Of a stretch of 64,000 nucleotides of DNA, positions 32,147 through 43,238 are shown piece by piece. Source of the stretch: Malania oleifera. Lineage: Eukaryota > Streptophyta > Magnoliopsida > Santalales > Ximeniaceae. A model generated the notes under the pieces. The model saw nothing but the letters and a program-made list of their open reading frames with translations, had not been told where the DNA came from and ran no database searches. Where the stretch lies: the NCBI RefSeq assembly GCF_029873635.1, contig NC_080422.1, positions 19,806,095-19,870,094 on the forward strand. The letters are read 5' to 3'. Position numbers and translations under genes: made by a program. The stretch's first letter is position 1, and the number at the start of each line of letters is the position of its first letter.

Positions 32147-34203
32147 TGTTAGCTTTGGTGTAGTCCCAAAAGGGGAAGGGGGGAATTGGTATTTAAAAAT
32201 TCCTTCCTAGGTCAATCAGTCTAGCAGCAGTATTACACAACCTAGGGGCAGTCTAAGTAAATATGAAATTGCAGATATGAAATATTTACCAATATTGAAA
32301 GCATATAATGCCATTTCAGTATTTCTCAACTCAATGCAATTCTTTGTCTATTAGAAATGCAGTATAGTCAGTAAGGAAATTCAATCAAGCACACAGTAGA
32401 ATATAATACAGGAAATGTAAAAGTGACACCGAATATGATATCGGGGTTCGGCCAATCCTGCCCATGTCCCTGCCTTGGCACACCCGCACAAAGATTACAC
32501 TAAGGCTCACTTAATGGGTGGAGCGACACCTAAACAACCAGGTTAATTAGCATAGAGCTGACCTCAATCTTTACAAATAATCCTTACCGGGCTGGATTAC
32601 CACCCCTTCAGCCACGCCTAGAATACAACAGTATTTTCATAATAAAGTACAAACAAATATGTACTCACAAATGATATGGATTTAATGCTCAGGTGAGATC
32701 CAATATGTAAACTCTCTAAGATGTGTGAGAGTATGTATATGTGAGAGTTCAATCTTTGATTCAAGATAAGATATTCAATACACAAATAATCAAAGGAAGT
32801 TTAACACAATCCAAATCAAATATCTCAAGGATATTCTAAATGTATAACACAATAGATATTTTGGATTGAAGCTAGAAAAAAACAATATCAAAGATAATAT
32901 GCAAGTTTCTGTAAAATAATATTTTTGCAAATCAAAATCCACAAGCTTGATGAGTCTAGCAATCAAAATGCAAAGACTCACTAACTATAAGGGTATTTCC
33001 GCTCAAAGATTTATTATTTAAATCGGGGGAACAAACCTAGCTAAGAACTCTCAATGAAAATAATCAATTAACAAGTAAGGAGAGTTTTAGTAATGTAAAA
33101 CACTCAATAACACTATTGGGAACTTGATCTATCAAGGGAATAGCAAAATAGAGTGTATGGAACTAGTATGAACTATATGGGATTTGAAAGTTTGAGAGAG
33201 TTTTTCCTTAATGATCTTGCTAATCACTACTTAGTCACACAAATGAACTCATATTTATAGACCAAGGTGAAATTATAACTGTTTAGGACCCATAGGGAAT
33301 TCTTGGAAAAATTTAAAAGCACTTAGGAAATATTAACCCTATTTAATCAATTTAACCTCGATAAAAATTTAATTAACCCGACAAGGTTCGGGTGGCTGAA
33401 CCAAGGTTCATTCACTCGAATAAACTGAGCTTTGAAAAGCATTTTAAATGGTTTAGTAGCCCAAACAAAAGTCAGAAACATTTTCTTCGAGGTTCGAGTG
33501 CCAAGTCTGGGGTCGGTAGCACGAACACAAGAGTTTTGTCGCCTGGGGCACGATTTGAACTAAAGTGCTTGGCAGTCTGAGTTAGTAAACTGTCCTTTTT
33601 AAAGAGTTCGGGCGCCCAAGAGAGATATGATCAAAATTGGTTCGGTCACCCGAGTCCTTGTCAAACTGTTAACTTCTCAACAGTTTGGGCGTCCGAGGTG
33701 ATTTGTTCACCTGGGGTTCGGTCGCCTTAGCTCACTCATACTTTCCCTATAATGTTCAATTCCATTCCTTTTTATACACCTGATTATGAATGATATTTGT
33801 GCATGAGTGTTGGGTCCTAAGGTCTTCCTAAGGTCGCCCAAAAACCTGGCGTTGGTCGACCTTTGGTCGATCGAAGGGTGCCCTAAGGTCATTCGGTCCC
33901 CATGGTCAATCTACGACATTTCTGTGCATTAAACCCTATCATGCATGCAGATGCATTATTACAGACCATATAAATTATTACAAACCAATTAAAAAGGAAT
34001 GCAAATACAATAGAGAATAGGTCTTCATTCTTTTTATTCTTCAGACGCAATAAATGAAGCTTGATCTTCATAGTCCATATGGCTTGCTTAAGTTCCTACC
34101 AACAGTGCATGCTAAGGATAAACATGTTCAAGAAGCTCAGAGCATAGGTGAGAAACATTGGTTTTGTCATAATCAAAATAGGATCAGACTCATAGAATCA
34201 ACA
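32147..34203 (-). repeat. 3' LTR of the SIRE-type element
   Basis: Plus-strand ends TGTTAGCTTTGG and AGAATCAACA. It lacks a segment of about 50 bp (near 38757-38815) present in the other LTR. A part near 33380-33900 is rich in GTTCGG/GGGCGCCCGAG-type quasi-palindromes. Confidence 0.94.
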
Positions 34204-34218
34204 TTCTCCCCATTTTTT
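34204..34218 (-). other. Polypurine tract of the SIRE-type element
   Basis: The minus strand reads AAAAAATGGGGAGAA immediately before the 3' LTR. Confidence 0.85.
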
Positions 34219-36935
34219 ATGATGACAAAACAACTTGCAAAAGTGGGCAATGCCAAATAGGCTCCCCCTAAGTATATGCATAAAATTTGAATTTTAAGTG
34301 CAAACATTTGAATGAAGACAAACATACGCAAATTATGCATTCAATTTTAATTGTCAATAAAGCTCAATTCTAATATGTATTAAAATGTTTTTAGCTTTCC
34401 CAATTTTGCATTAGACATTTCTCCCCCTTTTTGACATCAGCAAGAAGGGCTAAGGTAGGAAAGTAAACACAAGACATTCAGATATAAGATTCAATTTTGG
34501 GAAAATTTTGGAATTTTCGGCAGCATGCCGTTTGAAAATGGAGCAATTCCCAAGCATAAATCAAAGACTTGAATGATTACAAGAATAACTCATTATAAAT
34601 GTATGCAAGATATTCAATATACTTCAAAATAGTGCATGTCGTGATTCAAATACATCCAACATTCATGATCAGTATGACGGACACAACTCAATATATATTA
34701 AGAACATGAATGTAAGTGTTAGATCTGTTAAGGAATTTCAGAGCTGGAGAATTTTAAGTTAAGTTGCTCCCCCTAACGATTTGAAGATATGATTTAATTA
34801 AAACGAGTTGCTTACACAAATCAAGATTCATTTCATTTTCCCTACAGTATAAGTCATTCATTTAAAATCCTTTAACCCAACCATACTAATGATTTATCAA
34901 CTATATTATGATTAGTATGGTCATCCCTATAGGCCGCACATGCATCTTAGAAAATATATTAAGACATGAACTAATACTCATAACTTAGAACAATCCATAT
35001 CTATTCATAGACCTTTAAGCACTGGATATGATGTTCAAGGTTCTTCTGAAAAGCCTCAATATTTCAATAAATGATAGTGATGTATATAAGATCTTTAAAG
35101 CTCTTTCTCTAGGGATGGAGCTTAGCTCCTCTAACTACCCAATGATTATGCAAGGATGAAATTTAATTTTCAGTTAGTTTTCACTCATCCTTTCAAAAAA
35201 ATATTTTAACATTAATTTTATCATAATCATCTTTAACACAAGGTTTTATATGGGAAAATCCTAGGTAAATTTTGGCAGCATGCTGTTTGTATATAGGACA
35301 TTTTCCTATAAAACCTGTACCTAATAGTGGGTTGTTTTCAACAGATAAATTATATAAAGCAAGCAACAACCTAATATCCACAACTAACATGCAAATTATA
35401 TCACTGCATCCACCATGCAGGAGTCTTTCAACACAAGCATGCTTTCCAGTAGTTCAATCAACAACTCCTAAAAGAAATGAACTATCCAATAGATGATATG
35501 ACAATAACTAATAATGGATAGTTATAAGATTTGTGCAGAGTTGTTCTCACAAAAGCATACAAACATATAAGTATAAATAAACAATGAGAGCATTTTAATG
35601 TATATGAATATGAAAGATAAATGCTCCCCCTCAACTATGCACTCGACTCATTTAATGTCTTTTTCTTATTTTTCTTTTTCAAATCATTTAGCCAAGAGAC
35701 TTAAGATTCTCAATGATTAAAACTTGGCTATAGATGTATAGGCTTTAAAGGACCAAAAAGTCACAATAAATATATTTTCTGTGAGTTAAGCCAATATTTG
35801 CCTCTTTTCTTATGATTCACAATATGTGAGAGGCATGAGTTAGAATGACTTTTAAAATTAACTGATCATGCATAGGTTTCTTTCAAATTTCATTTCTAGA
35901 TTTGATGCCTAGTGCAAATAATTTTAGTCATTCAACTCATCTCTAAGTACATGAAGCTCTAATAGATTTGATTTTAACTTGAGAGCTTATAGAGCTAAAA
36001 TGAGTAAATACTCTTAACAGTCAAATTATCATTTAGTTCAGAAGAGTATTTAGAATGAGTGGACATTTTATAAAAATATTTTTGTGTTTAGTAATGATGT
36101 CCATGTGTGTGCAAAAAGCATCTAGGAGAGTATGAATTTCTAAATACAACTCTTTGGACAGTGGTATGTATCCTTTAGATATGATCACAATTTAGAGCAA
36201 GGATACGAACCATGGAATAGGATGAAAATTTTACCGAATGTGATCGTGGTTGGTAAAGATTCCATATGGAGGATACGGTGAACCAAAATTAGAAAATTTT
36301 TATATTTTAAGCACAAAAAGGGAATATTTTGATTAATCGGTGAAACTAGAATCCCTTAGTGGTTGCCTCTAATTTTGATTATGGAAGGATGTCTTTAAGT
36401 AAGCACTAGTTAGAATAGGGACTAATGATCATCAGTGCTTAAGCCTAGAGTGATGACTAAGCTATGGTTAAGGCTTTTATATTCAAAAATTAGTTTAGGT
36501 TTAAATAATATATATCGAGATGGATTCTCTAAAGCTCAAATTTGTGCAATGGACAATATATGCTTAACTTAAGATTTGTATATTCAAGCATGAATTAAGC
36601 ATTAAAAATTTGATACCAAGCCGAGATACTTTTGTCCATTTGGAAGTGGATTTTTATTAAGCTATAGCCAATGATTTCATATTTTAACCAACGAATATAT
36701 GCATTAAGTTCAGATTGGTTATATACTTGGATTTGCAAATTGGCTTGATTTTCAAATGATCACAGTATATCAAAGGTGGAATGAATATGTTAAGATTTGA
36801 CATTTTAGGAATAGACCACTTCATAGGCCAATAGACATCACTTCCCCAAAACCTAGAATCTAAGAAAAGCATTTATGTAACTCCAATTGGAATTCGTTCC
36901 TCCTTAAGTTCTAATGAGTTTCCTTTCTTTACAAC
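34219..36935 (-). other. Non-coding internal region of the SIRE-type element
   Basis: About 2.7 kb of AT-rich sequence between gag and the polypurine tract. No frame longer than 75 codons and no pol motif (no integrase DEGGEY, RT YVDD or RNase H) could be found by eye. A few plus-strand ctccccct(a)ag motifs resemble old polypurine tracts (34261-34269, 34766-34775, 35624-35632). A scrambled old pol is possible, but I cannot recognise it. Confidence 0.7.
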
Positions 36936-38206
36936 CTATACCATTTTTCTATCTTTGAGTCTTGATGGGTTAGGACTAGGTGGCACTTTGACTCTCCATA
37001 CTCGCTTGGGTTTCACACCTTTTCTTTTAAATGGGCAATCAAATTTTATGTGCCCCTTCTTTTTACATAAGATGCATGTGGTGTGAGTGTATGGACTGGA
37101 GGAGGTACTAGCATAATGTTTAGATTCTCTTACAAAGTACCCCATGTATAGGTTCTTCTTTTTCCTATTTTCAATTCCATTAAAACCTATACCTTCTTTA
37201 TCTAAGGTCATCTTTTGTGAACCTAGGAGTTTGTCAAAATTTTCTTTACCTCTAGTGAATGTATGGATGATCTTAGATAGGTCTTCTACTTCTTTTCTAG
37301 ATCTTGCATTTTTAAATCTTTCAAGTCTTTACAAACACTTTGTAATTTAATAATCTCTTTAGTCATGTTATTTGCTTTGCATTCAAGTTCTGCAATAAGA
37401 AGATCTTTATTATTATCATTTGAAGTTTGAGATCTTACTGCTTTCAATTATTTTTCTCATTTTTCGTTCTTGTTTACTAACTCTTTGATTTTAAAATAAT
37501 TTTTCCTTTCAACAAGAACTTTTGATTCACATTCTTTCTCACATGCCTCATACTTGTTCTTCAAAGCAGTATATCTTTTGTTAGTTTTAACAAGTGACTT
37601 ATAAATTCTAACATATTCAATTTGCAATTCTTCATAAGTAGGCATGCTCTCACTATCACTACTATAACATGATTCAGAATCAGATGCATCATTCAAATCA
37701 TCACATGAATCATTGCCAGGATTATCTAATAACATAGAAGGAGACGGGTTTACCTCATCATCAGTTAGAGCAATGAAGCACGATTTACCTCCTTCATGGC
37801 CTTTTGAGCTGGAGTCACATGGAGCTATAGAATTTTCATGCTTAGATGCTCCATATCTCTTTTCAAGTTCCTCCCATATTGCTTTAGCATTTTGACATGC
37901 CCTTACTTCACGAAAGATATTAGTATCTAAAGCATAAAATAGAATATTCATGGCATCAAAATTTATTTGAGTTAAACGCATATCGTTCTTGTTCAACTCA
38001 ATTTCTGATTTTGGGATTTCAACATTATTGACACTTTTCATAGGTATGATATTCTCTTGAGTAATGAGTCTCCAAGTCCTCCAATTCAATGATTTTATAA
38101 AGATAGTCATTCTAAGTTTTCAATTAGAAATATTTTCACCAGAAAATATTGGAGGGTTTGCAGAGAACCTACCCTCACATGATTGGGATACACCAACATG
38201 AGTCAT
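36936..38206 (-). pseudogene. gag: Gag of the SIRE-type element (pseudogene)
   Basis: The probable start is the ATG at 38206 (MTHVGVSQS...), with a TGA at 38120-38122. The 217-codon stretch 37457-38110 has the copia UBN2-type gag: NFDAMNILFYALD, AKAIWEELEKRYG, an acidic Ser/Asp-rich hinge and a coiled-coil-like tail (YEELQIEYVRIYKSL, KEC...). Downstream the frame changes more than once (37456 to about 37220). The last stretch (37211-36936) has a CCHC knuckle CILCKKKGHIKFDC and a basic tail. The primer site lies about 40 bp upstream of the start. Gag would form particles; this one is broken by one stop and about two frameshifts. Confidence 0.88.
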
Positions 38207-38247
38207 TTTAATCTTTTACAAAATAACGTTTAAGTCTAGGTAACAAG

Positions 38248-38260
38248 TTTCTGATACCAA
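38248..38260 (-). other. Primer-binding site of the SIRE-type element
   Basis: The minus strand reads TTGGTATCAGAAA, one base from the 5' LTR. It is a tRNA-Met-type copia site with slight decay. Confidence 0.88.
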
Positions 38261-38261
38261 T

Positions 38262-40348
38262 TGTTAGCTTTGATGTAATCCCAAGAGGGCGGGTGAATTG
38301 GTATTTAAAAATTCCTTCCTAGGTCAATCAGTCTAACATCAGTATTACACAACTTAGGGGCACTCTAAGTATATATATGAAATTGTAGATATGAAATATT
38401 TACCAATATTTAAAGCATACAACCCAATTTCAGTATTTCTCAACTGAATGCAATTCTGTGTCTATTAGATATGCAGTATATTCAGCAAGGAAATTAAATC
38501 AAGCACGTAGCAGAATATAATGAAGGAAATGTAAAAGTGAGACCGAATAAGATATCGGGGTTCAACCAATCCTTCCTACATCCCTGCCTTGGCACACCCG
38601 CATAAAGATTACACTAAGACTCACTTAACGGGTGAAGCAGTACCTAAACAACCAGGTCAATTAGCACAGGGCTGACCTCAACCTTTACAAAAAATCCTTA
38701 CTGGACTAGATTACCGCTCCCTCAGTCACGTCAAGAATACAACAATATTTTCACAATATCATCTGTACAGTGATTATGCTTCTTAATCAAGCAGATATGC
38801 ACCAAAATACAGCTCAAACAAATATGCACTCACACATGATATGGATTTAATGCTCAGGTGAGATCCAATATGTAAACTCTCTATGATGTGTGAGTGTATG
38901 TATATGTGAGAGTTCAACCTTTGATTCAAGATAAGACATTCAATACACAAATAATCAAAGGAAGTTTAACACAATCCAAATCAAATATCTCAAGGATATT
39001 CTAAATGTATAACACAATAGATATTTTGGATTGAAGCTGGTAAAAACAATATTAAAGATAATATGCAAGTTTGTGTAAAATAATATTTTTGCAAATCAAA
39101 ATCCACAAGCTTGATGAGTCTTACAATGAAGATGCAAAGACTCACTAGCTATAAGGGTATTCCCGCTCAAAGATTTATTGTTTAAATCGAGGGGAAAAAC
39201 CCTAACTAAGAACTCTCAATGAAAATAATCAACCAACAAGCAAGGAGAGTTTAGCAATGTAAAACACTCAATAACACTCTTGGGAACTTGATCTATCAAA
39301 TTGAGAGTGTGTGGAACTAGTATGAGCTAAATGAGATTTGAAAACTTGAGAGCATTTTTTCTTAATGATCTTGCTAATCACTACTAATCCACACAAATGA
39401 ACTCATATTTATAGACCAAGGTGAAATTATAACCGCTTAGGACCCATAGGGAATTCTTAGAAAATTTTAAAGGCACTTAAGAACTATTAACCCTATTTAA
39501 TCAATTTAACCTCGGTAAAAATTTAATTAACTCGAGAAGGTTTAGGTGGCTGAACCAAGGTTCCATCGCCTGAATAGACTAAGCTTTGAAAAGAATTTTA
39601 AATGGTTCAGTAGCCCAAGTCTGGGTTCCGTAGTCCGAATAAAAGTCATAAACATTTGCTCCGAGATCGAGTGCCCGGGTCGAGGGTCGGTAGCCTGAAC
39701 ACAAGAGTTCGGTCGGCCAGGCCACAATTTGAACTAAAATGCTCGACAACCTAAGTTGGTGAACTGTCTTTTTCAATGGGTTTGGGCGCCCGAGGGAGAT
39801 ATGATCAAAATAGGGTTGGTAGCCCGAATCCTAGTCAAACTGTTGACTTCTCAACAGTTTGGGCGCCCGAGGTGATTTGTTCACCTGGGGTTCGATCGCC
39901 CGAGCTCACTCATACTTTCCCTATTATGTTCATTTCCATTCCTTTTTACACACCTGATTATGAATGATATTTGTGCATGAGTGTTGGGTCCTAAGGTCAC
40001 CCAAAAACCTAGCGTCGAAAGGGTGCCCTAAGGTCATTCGGTCCCAATGGTCAATCAACGGTATTTCTAAACATTAAACCCTATCATGCATGCAGATGCA
40101 TTATTACAGACCATATAAATTATTATAGACCAATTAAAAAGGAATGCAAATACAATAGAGAATAGGTCTTCATTCTTTCGATTCTCCAGATGCCATAAAT
40201 GAAGCTTGATCTTCATAGTCTGTATGACTTGCTTAAGTTCCTACCAACAGTGCATGCTAAGGATAAACTTGTTCAAGAAGATCAGAGCACAGGTGAGAAA
40301 CATTGGTTTTGTCATAATCAAAATGGGATCAAACTCATAGAGTCAACA
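38262..40348 (-). repeat. 5' LTR of the SIRE-type element
   Basis: 2087 bp; plus-strand ends TGTTAGCTTTGATG and AGAGTCAACA, followed by the TSD aacaa. Confidence 0.94.
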
Positions 40349-40353
40349 AACAA

Positions 40354-40497
40354 GGAGTTCCCCAAGAACCTCCTTCACAATGGCTCTCAAAGAACCTTCA
40401 AGTACAATGAATCAATAGCAAGTTGATACAATACAAAATGCTCCTTCTTGAGCTGATATTTCAAGTATAAACCTCCCACTACTCTCTTTTTAAAATG
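40354..40497 (-). repeat. LTR-like fragment, right half, continuation of 31824-32146
   Basis: Continues the pre-insertion sequence after the SIRE-type element and its TSD. Ends where another LTR start (TGTTGACC) appears at 40498. Confidence 0.4.
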
Positions 40498-41226
40498 TGT
40501 TGACCTTATAGGTCATATCCCGTTTTGATAATGACAAATAGATTTGTATCTTACCAGTGTCTTGAGTTTTTGCACAGGACTATTCTTAGGATGCAATGAC
40601 AAAAATATAGATGATGTTATAAGATATCTCAATACTCACACCATATGATGGCGTTTGGAGAAGCAAAGGAAATGAAGACCACTATTCTCAATTGTATTTT
40701 CATTTAAATTTGTTGGTCTATAATAATATGGTTTGTAATAATTGCATGCATGATAGGATGCATAAGCTCAAAAGATCATAGAATGACCTTAGGGATCACC
40801 TTCGGTTGACTGATGTCAAATTTTTTGGGTTAACTCAAGGCCCTAGATTGACCTTAGTTCACTTCATGAAAAATCCCCTCAAGCCTAAATGCAAAAATAT
40901 ACAAATAGGGAAAAAATTATAGAAGTTCAAAAGAAGAAGAAAACTTTTCAAAAGGATCTTGGTCCACTGAACCATTGGCTTTGTAAACGCCTCGGTAGGC
41001 CAACTTGCCAGAAAGTCAATATGTTGACTTGCCTCGGTCAACCAAACCAAATTGAACACATCGTCCACGGTCGACCAAACCGTGACAATGACGTCTTCCA
41101 CCTTCCTTAGCTAATCGAATGTTCAGTTCAAAATGAACTTGAAAAATCGAACCTCATGATTCGACAAACCAAACCGGTGGACGGGCGATCGAACCTCGAA
41201 GTTCTAATATGAAAAAGAGTAGCACA
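40498..41226 (+). repeat. Truncated SIRE-type LTR (5' part)
   Basis: Starts TGTTGACCTTATAGGTCA, then cgttttgataatgacaaat, the same start as the solo LTR at 43239. GGTCGACCAAAC-type motifs occur near 41025-41085. The copy breaks off at the (AAC)n/(AAT)n microsatellite, and no 3' part follows. Confidence 0.75.
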
Positions 41227-41256
41227 AATAACAACAACAACAACAACAACAACAAC

Positions 41257-41316
<60 letters not shown>
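41227..41316. repeat. (AAC)n-(AAT)n microsatellite
   Basis: About nine ACA/AAC units, then about 20 AAT units. It marks the truncation point of the LTR at 40498. The 64-codon minus-strand frame through it (41128-41322) is a poly-Ile/Val artefact. Confidence 0.95.
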
Positions 41317-41317
<1 letters not shown>

Positions 41318-41866
41318 TTCACTATTTAATTATTTTGTGCATCGCACTACTTATTATTTGATTTTTTTTTTTTTATTATGTAGGAACTCCAGTCACAAAC
41401 AAGCCCTTCAGACCCCCTGGTGCAGCACCAAATCTATGGATCAGCATCCTCCGCCCCTAGGTCTTGCTAATCAGGGTAAAGTCCAAATGCGAACATGGCT
41501 TCCGTGCATCAATTGGACGTTCGGCTAGCCCGACCCTCGGAACACATCTCCATTACCATCCACGATCCCCGCTGGCTCACAGAGGATTCTCACCATCCAC
41601 GATCCCCGCTGGTTCACAGAGCGAATTCTTACCATCCATAGTCGTCGATGGCTCACAGAGCGAACTCTCACCATCCACAGGTACCGCTGGCTCCATGAGT
41701 GTACCTACCTATAATTGAACCTCCGATGCTCCTTCTTACGTACTAATGCCTTTCCACCGTGTCATGCCCATGGGGGCTCTTATTTGAATACATTAAAAGG
41801 ACAACAAGTGGTTTGTTTTGACCTTAAAGATTTCAGTGCTAAATTCTTGTAATTTTGAACTAAAAG
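41317..41866. other. Unassigned GC-richer segment with a 39-bp tandem repeat
   Basis: At 41553-41695 there are about four units containing CCATCCACGATCCCCGCTGG and acagag, starting near 41556, 41593, 41632 and 41671 (spacings 37, 39 and 39). The 84-codon plus-strand frame (41464-41718) reads through the repeat and shows no known domain. Origin unknown; it may be TE internal sequence ahead of the LTR start at 41867. Confidence 0.5.
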
Positions 41867-42098
41867 TGTAACAACCCCAAAAATATATATGCATGATTAG
41901 TATAATAATTCTAAAAATAAATAAATAAATAAATTAAATTATTAATAAATTAAATTAATTAAATAAATAATATAATATAATTATATATAATTAAATATAT
42001 ATGATAAAGATGCATTTAATGCATCCTTATCAATTGAAGGATGAAATTTAAGATTCAATAAATTGAATTTGAGATACAGACCCTCCCCTCCAAATCAG

Positions 42099-42162
<64 letters not shown>

Positions 42163-42816
42163 TTGTCTTTTCCTTTATTTTATTTATTTATTTTATTTCT
42201 TAATCCTTAAGAAATCTATGAAATTACAAAAAATATCATTCTTCTAATTCCCTATAAATAAGAGATTCTCAATTCATTTTTTCATAGAAAATTTTAAAAA
42301 ATAAATTGAAAGAAAAGTGAGAAAAATGATTTAGTGGTGGACAAAGAATTTTTATACACTTAAAATTCTCACACTTCCACTCTTTCCTAACTCACTTTAG
42401 GAATTCATCTTTAATCGTGTTAGAGAAGTAGGTCAAGATAAATATGCTAGATTATGTCAGATTTTTCATAAATATGTCCAATTTAAATTAAGTACATGAA
42501 TTTAATTATATTTGTTTTATTTAAATATATACCTGAATTAAATTAAACTACATGAATTTGATTATATCAACTATATAATAATTATAGAAAATAACACCCA
42601 CAGACCTTGTTGGGTTCGAGGCATTATATTTTTACTTTCGCTATATAATAGTTATAGAAAATAACACCTTAGACCCTGTTGGGTTTGGAACTTTAAATCT
42701 ATTATTTTGTTACGCTAGATTATAATCTATGATTTTGTTACACTTTAAACAATATATTTTAATTAGAATTATATTTAGAAAATTTCAATAATAAAATTTT
42801 TATAAGAAAGGGAGAA
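41867..42816 (+). repeat. Gypsy-type LTR-like repeat, copy 1, with adjoining polypurine tract
   Basis: Starts TGTAACAACCCCAAAA. Contains a (CT)n run (42098-42160), a TATAAATA box (about 42252-42259) and, near 42608-42627, gggttcgaggcatta, as at the right end of 16800-17192. It ends with AGAAAGGGAGAA (42805-42816), a good polypurine tract, right before copy 2. A short non-autonomous LTR element is therefore plausible, but its ends are not proven. Confidence 0.55.
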
Positions 42817-42980
42817 TGTAATGACCCCAAAAATATATATACATAAGTTGAGTAAGGTAATATAATATAATATATAATATTAGGAAGCTCATTCTCATGT
42901 CTATTTACACTCCCTTCCTGAATAATATGTGTAGTGAATAATAAAATTATATATATATATATATATATATAAGTAGGAAC

Positions 42981-43012
<32 letters not shown>

Positions 43013-43184
43013 GTAATAAATAAATAAAATTATATATATATATATATATATATATTTATAACGGATGATGAGGATAAACGATAAAGATGATCATCCATCC
43101 TTATCAAAATTGAATATGGGATTCAAATCAATCTCACAGAATTCAATTGCAAATTGAATTCTTTCTCTTTCCCCCACTGGATGT

Positions 43185-43220
<36 letters not shown>

Positions 43221-43233
43221 CCTTAATCCTTAA
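42817..43233 (+). repeat. Gypsy-type LTR-like repeat, copy 2 (left part)
   Basis: Starts TGTAATGACCCCAAAA, the same 5' sequence as copy 1 with two changes. It shares the order: AT-rich stretch, gataaagatg, cttatca, (CT)n. The SIRE solo LTR (43239-45459) splits it at ccttaatccttaag. The right part follows at 45465. Confidence 0.6.
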
Positions 43234-43238
43234 GTAAC

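Larger units (their letters stand above)
32147..40348 (-). mobile_element. SIRE/Maximus-type copia element with gag but no pol
   Basis: LTRs at 32147-34203 (2057 bp) and 38262-40348 (2087 bp) are flanked by the perfect duplication aacaa (32142-32146 and 40349-40353). On the minus strand the 5' LTR (right) is followed by a TTGGTATCAGAAAC primer site and a copia gag. The 3' LTR (left) is preceded by a polypurine tract. The internal region is only about 4.06 kb, and after gag there is about 2.7 kb of AT-rich sequence with no protease, integrase, RT or RNase H. Because both LTRs, primer site, polypurine tract and TSD are intact, the element moved or was copied in this form, or lost pol later by internal deletion. 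The by-eye LTR divergence is about 11 percent over the first 340 bp. Confidence 0.93.

Noticed and set aside
41128..41322. Poly-Ile/Val frame
   Set aside because: Translation of the (AAT)n/(AAC)n microsatellite.
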